Assembly: GCA_045648445.1 (NCBI GenBank)
Contig: JAZRNY010000012.1
Coordinates: forward strand, 29,224-93,223
DNA: 64,000 bases
Reading direction: 5' to 3'
Source: SIG607 sp045648445
GTDB lineage: Bacteria > Bacillota > Clostridia > Oscillospirales > Acutalibacteraceae
Position numbers and translations under genes: made by a program
The notes under the pieces: generated by a model
The model's database searches: none
Told to the model about the DNA's origin: nothing
What the model saw: only the letters and a program-made list of their open reading frames with translations
In this document: piece after piece, positions 25,756-33,664 of the stretch
Layout of the letters: every line of letters begins with the position of its first letter
Numbering within the stretch: position 1 is the first letter of the stretch

Positions 25756-25788
25756 ATTATATCATATATCAGATTAAGAGTCGGTAAA
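25756..25788 (-). promoter_or_regulatory. Direct-repeat activator promoter of the Na/Pi cotransporter
   Basis: On the complement TTTACC (25783-25788), five bases, TTAATC (25772-25777), ten bases, then TATAAT (25756-25761). The 11-bp repeat takes the place of a -35 box, as in promoters activated by OmpR/PhoB-type regulators. The same layout occurs at 27168-27200 and 29037-29069. Confidence 0.7.
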
Positions 25789-25792
25789 TAAT

Positions 25793-25822
25793 AAAGCAGT
25801 ATTGAATATTCAATACTGCTTT
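25793..25822 (-). terminator. Terminator of the decarboxylase subunit operon
   Basis: This 30-bp perfect palindrome has AAAGCAGTATTGAAT as its left arm and lies 20 bases past the small gene on the complement; a T-rich stretch follows. Confidence 0.8.
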
Positions 25823-25841
25823 TAGTGTTTCTTAAGAACTA

Positions 25842-25979
25842 CTATTTATCCTTATCATTAGAAGGAAGTTTTCCTATGATATAGGTGGCTAACATAATAA
25901 TTCCGATAATTATAAATACTCCGAGCATTCCAATGCCCATATATTTAAGATAATTTATAAACTGAATAGGTTCAAACAT
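25842..25979 (-). CDS. Small membrane protein, decarboxylase gamma-subunit (OadG) like
   Basis: This 45-residue ORF on the complement has GGAGGG 8-9 bases before its ATG. After a short polar start, one membrane helix (about residues 15-36, rich in I, G, M, V) is followed by a charged tail G-K-L-P-S-N-D-K-D-K. It lies 17 bases after the beta-subunit gene. Size, single helix and position fit the tiny gamma or delta chain of sodium-pumping decarboxylases (OadG/MmdC-like), although the usual longer C-terminal tail is missing. Confidence 0.7.
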   Translation of the reverse strand: MFEPIQFINYLKYMGIGMLGVFIIIGIIMLATYIIGKLPSNDKDK

Positions 25980-25996
25980 ATTTATTTCCCTCCAAA

Positions 25997-27133
25997 TTAT
26001 TTAAAAAAGCCCAGCACAAGGGAACCTGCAATAACTGATGCAATCTGTCCCGATACGTTAACTCCTATTGAATGCATAAGAAGAAAGTTTTGATTATCTG
26101 CCTCTAATCCCATTTTATGAACTATTCTACCTGACATCGGGAATGCAGAAATTCCTGCGGCGCCAATCATTGGGTTTACGGGGTCTTTTTTCATCAGCTT
26201 TAATATTACGTTGAAAAACTTTGCGAAAATAACTCCGCCTGCCGTATCAATAATGAAGGCTATAAGACCTAATCCTAAAATAAGAAGCGTGTCAGTATTA
26301 AGGAATTTATCGGCACTCATTTGAAAAGCTATAGTAATACCTAGGAAGATAGTTACTAGATTTGCAAGAACCTTTTGAGCGGTGTCAGAAATAGAATCGA
26401 GCACACCGCATTCTCTTATAAGATTTCCGAACATAAGGAATCCGATAAGTGAAGCTGCGGATGGAACGAAAATACAGGTGACTATTGATATAATAATCGG
26501 GAAAAGTATTTTGGTTCTTTTAGAAACGCTTTTTTGCTCGTATTTCATACGTATTTTACGCTCTTTTTCAGTGGTCAACAGTTTTATAACGGGAGGTTGA
26601 ATAATCGGTACAAGCGCCATATAAGAATATGCTGCTACTGCAATAGCACCGATATATTTGGAATTTTCGCCTCCGCTGAGGAGAGTATTTGCTACAACGA
26701 TTGAGGTAGGACCATCGGCAGCGCCTATGATAGAAATGGATGCCGCAACGTCTTCTGAGAAAAACATAGCTGCAGTACATAAAGTGAAGAAGATTCCGAA
26801 CTGAGCCGCCGCACCGAATATCATAAGTTTAGGATTGTTAAGTAGTGGGCCGAAATCTATCATTGCGCCTATACCTATGAATAAAATAAGCGGAAAAAGT
26901 TCGTTTGATATGCCTGCATTATATAGTGTTTCGAGAGGCTCTGAAATTCCTGAATGAGGGAAGTTCATAAGAATTGCGCCAAATCCTATAGGTAGCAGCA
27001 GGGTAGGCTCCATCTGTTTTTTTATGGCAAGATAAATTAATATTCCACCTATCAGCCACATTACTATCATTTTCCAGTTTCCGTCTTTTGTAAATTCCAA
27101 AATCGGTTCAAAAAGTTCCAACAATTCCTTCAT
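25997..27133 (-). CDS. oadB: Sodium ion-translocating decarboxylase subunit beta
   Basis: This 378-residue polytopic protein belongs to the OadB/MmdB/GcdB family, which exports Na+ using decarboxylation energy. The ATG at 27133 is favoured by the GAAGGAAAG site; an ATG 18 bases upstream is weaker. Family signatures include P-I-G-F-G-A-I-L-M-N-F-P near residue 53, G-A-A-D-G-P-T-S-I near 140 (conserved sodium-site Asp), G-F-L-M-F-G-N-L-I-R-E-C-G-V, and N-P-M-I-G-A-A-G-I-S-A-F-P-M near the end. The carboxyltransferase alpha subunit and biotin carrier are not in this window. Confidence 0.93.
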   Translation of the reverse strand: MKELLELFEPILEFTKDGNWKMIVMWLIGGILIYLAIKKQMEPTLLLPIGFGAILMNFPHSGISEPLETLYNAGISNELFPLILFIGIGAMIDFGPLLNNPKLMIFGAAAQFGIFFTLCTAAMFFSEDVAASISIIGAADGPTSIVVANTLLSGGENSKYIGAIAVAAYSYMALVPIIQPPVIKLLTTEKERKIRMKYEQKSVSKRTKILFPIIISIVTCIFVPSAASLIGFLMFGNLIRECGVLDSISDTAQKVLANLVTIFLGITIAFQMSADKFLNTDTLLILGLGLIAFIIDTAGGVIFAKFFNVILKLMKKDPVNPMIGAAGISAFPMSGRIVHKMGLEADNQNFLLMHSIGVNVSGQIASVIAGSLVLGFFK

Positions 27134-27167
27134 TTGCTTTCCTTCTTTCATAAATACTTGTTATATT

Positions 27168-27200
27168 ATATTATTATATATCCGGTAAAGATTCAGTAAA
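27168..27200 (-). promoter_or_regulatory. Direct-repeat activator promoter of oadB
   Basis: On the complement TTTACT (27195-27200), five bases, TTTACC (27184-27189), ten bases, then TAATAT (27168-27173). Same geometry as the promoters of the cotransporter and of the two-component genes. Confidence 0.65.
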
Positions 27201-27206
27201 TAGTAA

Positions 27207-27240
27207 TAGCAGCATTAAGCAATTTTGCTTAATGCCGCTA
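27207..27240 (-). terminator. Hairpin after the response regulator gene
   Basis: TAGCAGCATTAAGCAA/TTGCTTAATGCCGCTA forms a 16-bp stem (one G-T pair). It sits four bases past the regulator stop; the T tract on the complement is weak (ATTACTATTT). Confidence 0.6.
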
Positions 27241-27243
27241 TTT

Positions 27244-27948
27244 TTATTCGTTAAGTCTGTAGCCTACGCCGAGTTCATTTGCTATATAATTAGCTTCTCC
27301 CGGTTTATCACCGAATTTCTTTCGGATATTAGCCATATTAACCTGTAATTTTTTTACACTGCCTTCTTGAGCGTATCCGCCCCATATCGCTTTAATTATG
27401 GCGGAGTATGTCATCATTTTTCCGCAATTTTCAGAGAGAAGAGATATTATGTTATATTCGGTCTGAGTTAGATGGATTTCTTCACCTCGTATAAAAACCT
27501 GTCGCGCGTTGTAATCGATTTCCAGTTCTTTAAGTGTGAATTTTCCATTTGGAAGTCTTCCTTCTGTGGAACAAAAACGGTTGTTGCGCAAGGCTGCTCT
27601 TACCCTTGCAAGAAGTTCTCCCGAAGCGAACGGTTTTGTTATATAATCGTTGGCGCCTCTGTCTAAGGCTATGATTTTGTCACTCTCGTTTGTACGGGCT
27701 GACAGAACAATAATAGGTGTTAACGAATCCTTTCTTACGTAATCGAGAAAATTCATACCATCCGAATCGGGAAGCCCCAAATCCAGAATAATCAGGTCGG
27801 GAATATGGGAAACAAATAACGTTTTTGCCATTGAACAGGAATCAGCAGGAATTGTCTGATATCCCGCAGTTTCTAACACAGTAGCTACTAAATTACGTAT
27901 ATTGTTTTCATCTTCTATAAGAAGAATTTTGTATTTATTCTGTATCAT
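27244..27948 (-). CDS. KdpE-like response regulator (OmpR/PhoB family)
   Basis: This 234-residue protein has a receiver domain with acidic pocket E-D-E near residue 12, phospho-acceptor D56 in I-I-L-D-L-G-L-P, and K in T-K-P-F near 106. A C-terminal winged-helix domain (about 130-232) ends with the typical V-G-Y-R-L. The start is ATG 27948 or the GTG one codon earlier. It overlaps the kinase gene by 14 bases. OmpR-type regulators bind 11-bp direct repeats, which are seen ahead of this pair and the two adjacent sodium-linked units. Confidence 0.93.
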   Translation of the reverse strand: MIQNKYKILLIEDENNIRNLVATVLETAGYQTIPADSCSMAKTLFVSHIPDLIILDLGLPDSDGMNFLDYVRKDSLTPIIVLSARTNESDKIIALDRGANDYITKPFASGELLARVRAALRNNRFCSTEGRLPNGKFTLKELEIDYNARQVFIRGEEIHLTQTEYNIISLLSENCGKMMTYSAIIKAIWGGYAQEGSVKKLQVNMANIRKKFGDKPGEANYIANELGVGYRLNE

Positions 27949-29002
27949 CACTGAATGTTTCCGTGTTTAAGTCGAAACGGAATACTGCTCCTCCTGTCTT
28001 TATATTTTCTGCTTTTATGTTGCCGCCGTGTGCTTTAATGATGGTGGCGCAAACCGATAATCCGATTCCTGCATTTTTCTTTTTGCTGTCGGCAACTTCA
28101 TTTGCGGTATTATAATATCCCGTAAAAAGTGTTTCAAGACGTTTTGGGGCTATACCGCATCCGTTATCTTTAATTTCGAATATTGCATTCTCTCCTAAAG
28201 TGAATACCCTTAATGAGAGACGTGTCATTCCGATTGCGTGCTGAACCGCATTTTCCAGAAGGTTTACTATAACCTGTTCTATTAAAATCGCATCCATTGG
28301 AATAATTATTACGTCTTCGGGCAACTCTATTTCAACCTTTTGAAATGGGTAGCGTTTTTTGAATTTCAGCATTACAGAGTCTATAAGTTCTTCAAGTACG
28401 GTTGGGGTTTTTATTATTTTTACCTGTCCGCTGTCAATACGTGTTATGGAAAGAAGATTTTCTACCATACGCACAAGCCACTCGGAATCCTCTTTTATGC
28501 CTTCGACAATTTTTTCTTTTTGCCCATCGGTCATAGCGTCTTTATTTTCAAGAAGTGTGGTACTTGAGCCGTAAATGGTAGTAAGAGGAGTTCTTAAATC
28601 ATGTGATACTGCTCTTAAAAGATTAGCTCGCATACGCTCTTTTTCATGTTCTGACTTTATAGTTTCATGTTGTTTTAATTTTGTTGTGAGTGTACTTGTA
28701 AGAATAGCGATGGCTATCATAACAATTCCTGAAATAATATTGACAGGTGTGGTGAAATCAAGGGCAAAATAGGGGAAAGTAAAGGCATAGTTTACGGCGA
28801 CTGTTCCTAAAAAAGCACCTGTTACACCGTAAAAATAACCATCTGTGAAAAGAGATATTAAAAAAACGGCAAACACGAAAATGGTAGTAATGTGTTCTTG
28901 AACGTCAAATATGTACTGAAAAAGCAGACTCAGACCGAAAGCAAACAGTAAAAAACAAATCGTAATAAATATGTTCTTTACGTATTTAGAAACTGATTTC
29001 AT
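27935..29002 (-). CDS. KdpD-like sensor histidine kinase (DUF4118), lacking the N-terminal KdpD sensor
   Basis: This 355-residue kinase has four hydrophobic segments in residues 9-103 in the KdpD/DUF4118 arrangement. The H box is S-H-D-L-R-T-P-L-T-T-I-Y-G with phospho-H134, and the ATPase domain has N box N-L-L-E-N-A near 247, D-N-G-C-G-I and G-I-G-L-S-V-C. The large N-terminal KdpD and universal-stress domains of full KdpD (about 900 residues) are absent, and no kdpFABC genes are nearby. It probably senses an ionic or osmotic cue (inference). Confidence 0.92.
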   Translation of the reverse strand: MKSVSKYVKNIFITICFLLFAFGLSLLFQYIFDVQEHITTIFVFAVFLISLFTDGYFYGVTGAFLGTVAVNYAFTFPYFALDFTTPVNIISGIVMIAIAILTSTLTTKLKQHETIKSEHEKERMRANLLRAVSHDLRTPLTTIYGSSTTLLENKDAMTDGQKEKIVEGIKEDSEWLVRMVENLLSITRIDSGQVKIIKTPTVLEELIDSVMLKFKKRYPFQKVEIELPEDVIIIPMDAILIEQVIVNLLENAVQHAIGMTRLSLRVFTLGENAIFEIKDNGCGIAPKRLETLFTGYYNTANEVADSKKKNAGIGLSVCATIIKAHGGNIKAENIKTGGAVFRFDLNTETFSDDTE

Positions 29003-29036
29003 ATTAAGTTCCTTCTTATTGATATATGTTGATATT

Positions 29037-29069
29037 ACTATACATCTAATCGGGTAAAAGGATGGTAAA
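29037..29069 (-). promoter_or_regulatory. Direct-repeat activator promoter of the two-component genes
   Basis: On the complement TTTACC (29064-29069), five bases, TTTACC (29053-29058), ten bases, then TATAGT (29037-29042). This is the most perfect of the three matching sites and suggests autoregulation. Confidence 0.7.
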
Positions 29070-29124
29070 AAGTAATATAATTTAATGATAACATATATAT
29101 TTTAAAAATTCCACTTAAATATAT

Positions 29125-29156
29125 AAAAGCAGAAACGTTTAATTGTTTCTGCTTTT
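29125..29156 (-). terminator. Terminator after the GH13 gene
   Basis: AAAAGCAGAAAC / GTTTCTGCTTTT is a perfect 12-bp stem just past the GH13 stop on the complement. Confidence 0.85.
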
Positions 29157-29162
29157 GCTTTA

Positions 29163-31022
29163 TTATATTGATTTTTTTAAGATACAAACGTTTTCAGCGC
29201 TTATTTTTAATTTGTTGTTTTCGGGGGCGTTGCCCATAAGAACTTCGCATTTTGCAAAGTCATCAGGAAGGTCTATAAACTCATCGTCGCACCAACGGTT
29301 AACAGCGATAAGCAAAGCGTTTTTGCCGTCTTGACTTTCTCTTATATAGGCTATATGGCCCATATTAGCATAAACAGGTATAAATTTGCCGTTTGCAAAG
29401 CAACTGTTGTTTCTTCGTATCTTTCCAAGTTGTTTGTAAAAATCAAGCAGAGCGTGATTTTCGCTGCCCCAAGGGTAAGTTTTTCTGCAAAAAGGGTCGG
29501 AATATCCCTCTATACCTGCTTCGTCACCGTAAAATAAAGAGGGAACACCGGGAAGAGTGTATTGAATTGTTGCGGCGAGTTTTAAAAATTTTACCGAATG
29601 TTCGTATTCTGACTTTGAAAGCCTTTGCTGACTTTGCCAATTTCTGTCGCCGGTTTGCTCGTTTGCCGATAAAACCGTTAAAATTCTTGCCGTATCGTGA
29701 GTGCCTATATGGTTCATTAAAAGGTCGATGGATTGGGGCGGATAATTTTCGGTAATATCTAAAACTTTATCAATAAGTTTTCTTGAATTTTCTCCCTTTA
29801 AAAATCCGATTATCGCATCTGCAAAGGGGTAATTCATAACCGAGTCCAGTTGTTTGCCTCTTAAAAATCTTCTTCTGCCGCCGTGACTTATTTTGTTGGT
29901 TGCATCTTCCCATACTTCTCCTAAAATAAAGGCGTCGCTGTTTTCTTTCTTTATTGCTGTTCTCAGATTATCAAGAAAAATATCGGGAAGTTCGTCGGCA
30001 ACGTCAAGACGCCAACCCATAACACCTGATTTAAGCCAGTGACGAAGAACACCGTTTTCTCCTGTGATATACTCTAAAAAAGACGGGTCGGTTTCGTTTA
30101 CTTCGGGGAGAGAGGGAACACCCCACCAACTGCTGTATTTGTCGGGGAAGCTTTGAAAACTGTACCACGAGGAATATTTACTGTTTTGACTCTGGAAAGC
30201 GCCGATTTCGTTATACCTGCAGTATTTGTTAAAATATATACTGTCGTCGCCTGTATGAGAAAAAACTCCGTCAAGAATTATACCTATTCCGTATTTTTTT
30301 GCTTCACGGCACAGTTCTTTGAGGTCTTCTTCAGTTCCAAGCATACTGTCAATCTTCATATAGTCGGCGGTATTGTATCGGTGGTTACTGTGGGCGGAAA
30401 AAATAGGATTTAAATAAATTGCGCTAACGCCAAGACTCGCTATATAAGGAAGCTTCTCTTTAATGCCCGAAAGATCACCGCCAAAATAATCATTTCCTAA
30501 AAATTTTGGCTTTGTTTCTTGTCTGTGTTCGGGAATAGCATTCCAGTCACTTTCAATATATCGGTCGGTTGGTACGTTTTCCTTTTCTTTGCCCGAATTA
30601 TAAAAACGGTCGGGGAATATCTGATAAATTATACCGCCTGAAAGCCACGAGGGCGTTTTAAAATCTTTATCATATACGGTTAATTGCCACAAACCGCCGT
30701 CGTTTGAAATGATACCTACAGAGTGTTCGCCTTTTGTTACTTTATATGAACCAAAATCAGAGTCGTAACGGAAATAATACCAATAAAGGCCTTCAGTAAA
30801 GGTAAGTGATGTATCAAAAAATTGATACTCTTCTAAAAATTCTTTCGGTTCAAGTTTATATTCGCAAAGGTCTTCGCCGTCTTTAGTAATGCATAAATAG
30901 GCATTATGAACTTTAGCGTCTTTGTGCAAAAGTAAGCGAAGCTTCAGAGAAGACTCTGAAGCTATCGCTCCGAAAATAGATTTATAAAGAGTGTTTCTTG
31001 AATCAAAAGGATAGTATTGCAT
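29163..31022 (-). CDS. GH13 alpha-glucan hydrolase (neopullulanase/cyclomaltodextrinase type)
   Basis: This 619-residue cytoplasmic enzyme has an N-terminal beta domain (residues 1-120) and a GH13 barrel. Conserved regions: I-I-L-D-G-V-F-S-H-T-G (region I) near 240, G-W-R-L-D-V-A-D-E with the catalytic Asp near 355, I-L-G-E-V-W-E-D with the acid Glu, and N-H-I-G-T-H-D-T-A-R with the transition-state Asp. No signal peptide is seen. It lies 11 bases after glgP, so the pair likely degrades intracellular glycogen or imported maltodextrin, this enzyme handling what phosphorylase cannot. Confidence 0.92.
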   Translation of the reverse strand: MQYYPFDSRNTLYKSIFGAIASESSLKLRLLLHKDAKVHNAYLCITKDGEDLCEYKLEPKEFLEEYQFFDTSLTFTEGLYWYYFRYDSDFGSYKVTKGEHSVGIISNDGGLWQLTVYDKDFKTPSWLSGGIIYQIFPDRFYNSGKEKENVPTDRYIESDWNAIPEHRQETKPKFLGNDYFGGDLSGIKEKLPYIASLGVSAIYLNPIFSAHSNHRYNTADYMKIDSMLGTEEDLKELCREAKKYGIGIILDGVFSHTGDDSIYFNKYCRYNEIGAFQSQNSKYSSWYSFQSFPDKYSSWWGVPSLPEVNETDPSFLEYITGENGVLRHWLKSGVMGWRLDVADELPDIFLDNLRTAIKKENSDAFILGEVWEDATNKISHGGRRRFLRGKQLDSVMNYPFADAIIGFLKGENSRKLIDKVLDITENYPPQSIDLLMNHIGTHDTARILTVLSANEQTGDRNWQSQQRLSKSEYEHSVKFLKLAATIQYTLPGVPSLFYGDEAGIEGYSDPFCRKTYPWGSENHALLDFYKQLGKIRRNNSCFANGKFIPVYANMGHIAYIRESQDGKNALLIAVNRWCDDEFIDLPDDFAKCEVLMGNAPENNKLKISAENVCILKKSI

Positions 31023-31033
31023 ACATATTTTCC

Positions 31034-33442
31034 TTATTTATTTGGTGTGATTCCCCAAATGTTTTCTGCATAATCTTTAATAGAACGGTCGGCGGCAAAA
31101 ATACCCGACTCAGCAATGTTGATAAGTGACATTTTATTCCACTTTTTCGGGTCGCGGTAAAGGGCAGAAGCCTTTTCCTCGGCGTAGCAATAATCGTTAA
31201 AGTCTGCAAGAGCCATATAGGTGTCGACACCTGTAATGGTTCGATAAACGTTATCAAAAGGTTGACCGCCTATGCCTTTTTCTATAAAACTTAAGGCTTC
31301 CTTTAATTTTTCGTTATTGCAGTAATAATTAACAGGATTATAGCCTTGTCTTTGAAGTTTCATAACTTCGGGGGTCTGCATACCGAAAATTATAATATTA
31401 TCGTCACCTACAGCCTTGTGAATTTCAACGTTAGCGCCGTCTTCGGTGCCAAGCGTTACGGCGCCGTTCATCATAAATTTCATATTGCCTGTACCCGATG
31501 CTTCGGTTGAAGCAAGAGAAATCTGTTCGCTGATTTCGGCGGCAGGTATCATTAGTTCTGCCAAAGTAACCTTGTAATCTTCAAGGAAAAGAACCTTTAA
31601 TTTGTCACTTACGGTACGGTCGTTTTCGATTTCCTTTGAAAGTCTGCAAATCATATTAATTATTTGTTTTGCAAGTAAATAACCGGGTGCCGCTTTAGCA
31701 CCGAATATATAGGTTTTAGGTGTAAAATCAGCATTGGGATTGTTTTTTAAATAAAGATAATCCGATATGATATGCAATGCGTTAAGATGCTGACGTTTGT
31801 ATTCGTGTAAACGCTTAACCTGCATATCGAAAATTGAATCAGGGTCAATAGAAACCCCAATATTTTCTTTAACGTAGTTGGAAAGACGAACCTTGTTTGC
31901 TTTTTTGATTTCGCCAAGTTTTTTAAGAACCGAAGCATCATCTTCAAATTTTCTTAAATCGGAAAGTTTGCCTGCATCCATTATAAATCCGTCGCCGATA
32001 AGTTCGCTTAAATAATCGGTTAAAAGAGGATTTGCTTGGCAAAGCCATCTTCTGTGCGCAATGCCGTTGGTTACGTTGGTGAATTTATCGGGTGTTAGTT
32101 TATAATAATCGTTAAAAAGCGAATCTGTAAGAATTTTACTGTGAAGTTTAGAAACGCCGTTTACCTTGTGAGAAGCAATTACGCTTAAATTCGCCATTTT
32201 AACAACACCGCCCGAAATAACGGCTGTATCTTCAACTAATCGAGCGTCTTTTGTTGCAGTCCATATATTAAGCCTTAAACGATTGTCAATTTCTTTAACA
32301 ATTTGATAAATACGCGGAAGTCTGTGACGGAACATATCTTCCTGCCAACATTCAAGGGCTTCTTTCATAATTGTGTGGTTGGTATATGCAACGGTACCTT
32401 GAACAATTTCCCACGCTTTATCCCATTCATAACCGCATTCATCAAGTAAAAATCGCATAAGTTCGGGAACTGTTAAAGCAGGGTGGGTGTCATTAATGTG
32501 TATAGCAACCTTTTCGGCAAGGTTATCGAGAGTGTTATACGTGCGCAAATGGCGATTTAATATATCCTGAATAGAGGCTGAAACAAGAAAATATTGCTGA
32601 CGAAGTCTAAGAGATTTACCCTCGGCGTGATTGTCTTCGGGGTAAAGAACTTTACTGATAACTTCAGCCATAGCCTTTTGTTCCATAGCGCGAACATAGT
32701 CACCTTGGTTAAAGGCAGACATATTTATATCTTGACATTCGGCACTCCAAAGACGAAGAGCATTAACGGTTTTGCCGTCTTTACCTGCTACCATAAGGTC
32801 GTAAGGCATAGCGTGTACGGTGGTGTAGTCTACGTGTTCAACATGATGGAAGTGACTGTCCCAACGTTCGATTATTTTTCCGTCAAAGTGAACGTCAACA
32901 GCGGAAGCGGGGCGGGGTTCGAGCCATACTTCACCACCGGGAAGCCAAAAATCAGGCATTTCGGTCTGCCAACCTTCAACTATCTTTTGACGGAAAATGC
33001 CGTATTCGTAACGAATACAGTAACCCATAGCGGGGTATCCGCCTGTAGAAAGCCCGTCTAAGAAACAAGCGGCAAGACGTCCAAGTCCGCCGTTTCCAAG
33101 CCCTGCATCTGGTTCAAGCTCATAGAGTGAAGAAAGCTTAACCTTAAACTTCTTAAGGGCTTTTTCCATTTGTTCGGTAAGGTCCAAGTTAAAAAGGGTG
33201 TTTTTAAAAGAACGACCCATTAAAAATTCCATACTTAAATAATATACGGTTTTATTTTGTTGTTTCTTGGTTTCTTCTTTAAATTTTGTTCTGCGTTCGC
33301 CCATTATATCGCGAAGAACTAAAGCACAGGCTTTGTAAAAAAGTTCGTCAGAAGCCTGAGCAGGAGTAACACCGAAATTATGAGAAAGTTTTTTCTCAAT
33401 CATCTCTGCAAGTACAGAAGAACTGTAACCACTCATAACCAT
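31034..33442 (-). CDS. glgP: Glycogen/maltodextrin phosphorylase
   Basis: This 802-residue GT35 enzyme releases glucose-1-phosphate from alpha-1,4-glucan. The PLP lysine lies in E-A-S-G-T-G-N-M-K-F near residue 647; D-A-G-L-G-N-G-G-L-G-R-L-A-A-C-F near 115 and N-V-T-N-G-I-A-H-R-R-W near 458 are family hallmarks. Two in-frame ATGs lie two codons apart (33442 and 33436); the second has better spacing from AAAGGA. It is the first gene of a two-gene operon with the GH13 enzyme. Confidence 0.96.
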   Translation of the reverse strand: MVMSGYSSSVLAEMIEKKLSHNFGVTPAQASDELFYKACALVLRDIMGERRTKFKEETKKQQNKTVYYLSMEFLMGRSFKNTLFNLDLTEQMEKALKKFKVKLSSLYELEPDAGLGNGGLGRLAACFLDGLSTGGYPAMGYCIRYEYGIFRQKIVEGWQTEMPDFWLPGGEVWLEPRPASAVDVHFDGKIIERWDSHFHHVEHVDYTTVHAMPYDLMVAGKDGKTVNALRLWSAECQDINMSAFNQGDYVRAMEQKAMAEVISKVLYPEDNHAEGKSLRLRQQYFLVSASIQDILNRHLRTYNTLDNLAEKVAIHINDTHPALTVPELMRFLLDECGYEWDKAWEIVQGTVAYTNHTIMKEALECWQEDMFRHRLPRIYQIVKEIDNRLRLNIWTATKDARLVEDTAVISGGVVKMANLSVIASHKVNGVSKLHSKILTDSLFNDYYKLTPDKFTNVTNGIAHRRWLCQANPLLTDYLSELIGDGFIMDAGKLSDLRKFEDDASVLKKLGEIKKANKVRLSNYVKENIGVSIDPDSIFDMQVKRLHEYKRQHLNALHIISDYLYLKNNPNADFTPKTYIFGAKAAPGYLLAKQIINMICRLSKEIENDRTVSDKLKVLFLEDYKVTLAELMIPAAEISEQISLASTEASGTGNMKFMMNGAVTLGTEDGANVEIHKAVGDDNIIIFGMQTPEVMKLQRQGYNPVNYYCNNEKLKEALSFIEKGIGGQPFDNVYRTITGVDTYMALADFNDYCYAEEKASALYRDPKKWNKMSLINIAESGIFAADRSIKDYAENIWGITPNK

Positions 33443-33499
33443 TCATCCTTTCGTATATATCAATATAAATATATTGTTCCTTTTTTCTTACATAATATT

Positions 33500-33528
33500 A
33501 TTTTAACTCAAAATGTTTAAAAAATCAA
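33500..33528 (-). promoter_or_regulatory. Promoter of glgP
   Basis: On the complement TTGATT (33523-33528) and TAAAAT (33500-33505) are 17 bp apart. No cre-like operator was recognised. Confidence 0.6.
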
Positions 33529-33632
33529 TATTTATTATGTGCTCAAAAACAGGAAAATATTATTATAATTTACCAAAAAAATGCGATTAATATGGCTAAA
33601 ATCAGATTTGATGAGTGAAAATGCACAAAAAA

Positions 33633-33661
33633 TAAGGCTATCGCGTACTGCAATAGCCTTA
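33633..33661 (-). terminator. Terminator of the cardiolipin synthase gene
   Basis: TAAGGCTATNGC / GCNATAGCCTTA (one mismatch) has a 5-base loop and TTTTTT on the complement side. Confidence 0.85.
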
Positions 33662-33664
33662 TAT

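Noticed and set aside
27244..29002. Complete kdp potassium-uptake locus
   Set aside because: Only a shortened KdpD-like kinase and a KdpE-like regulator are present; no kdpF, A, B or C gene is found nearby.
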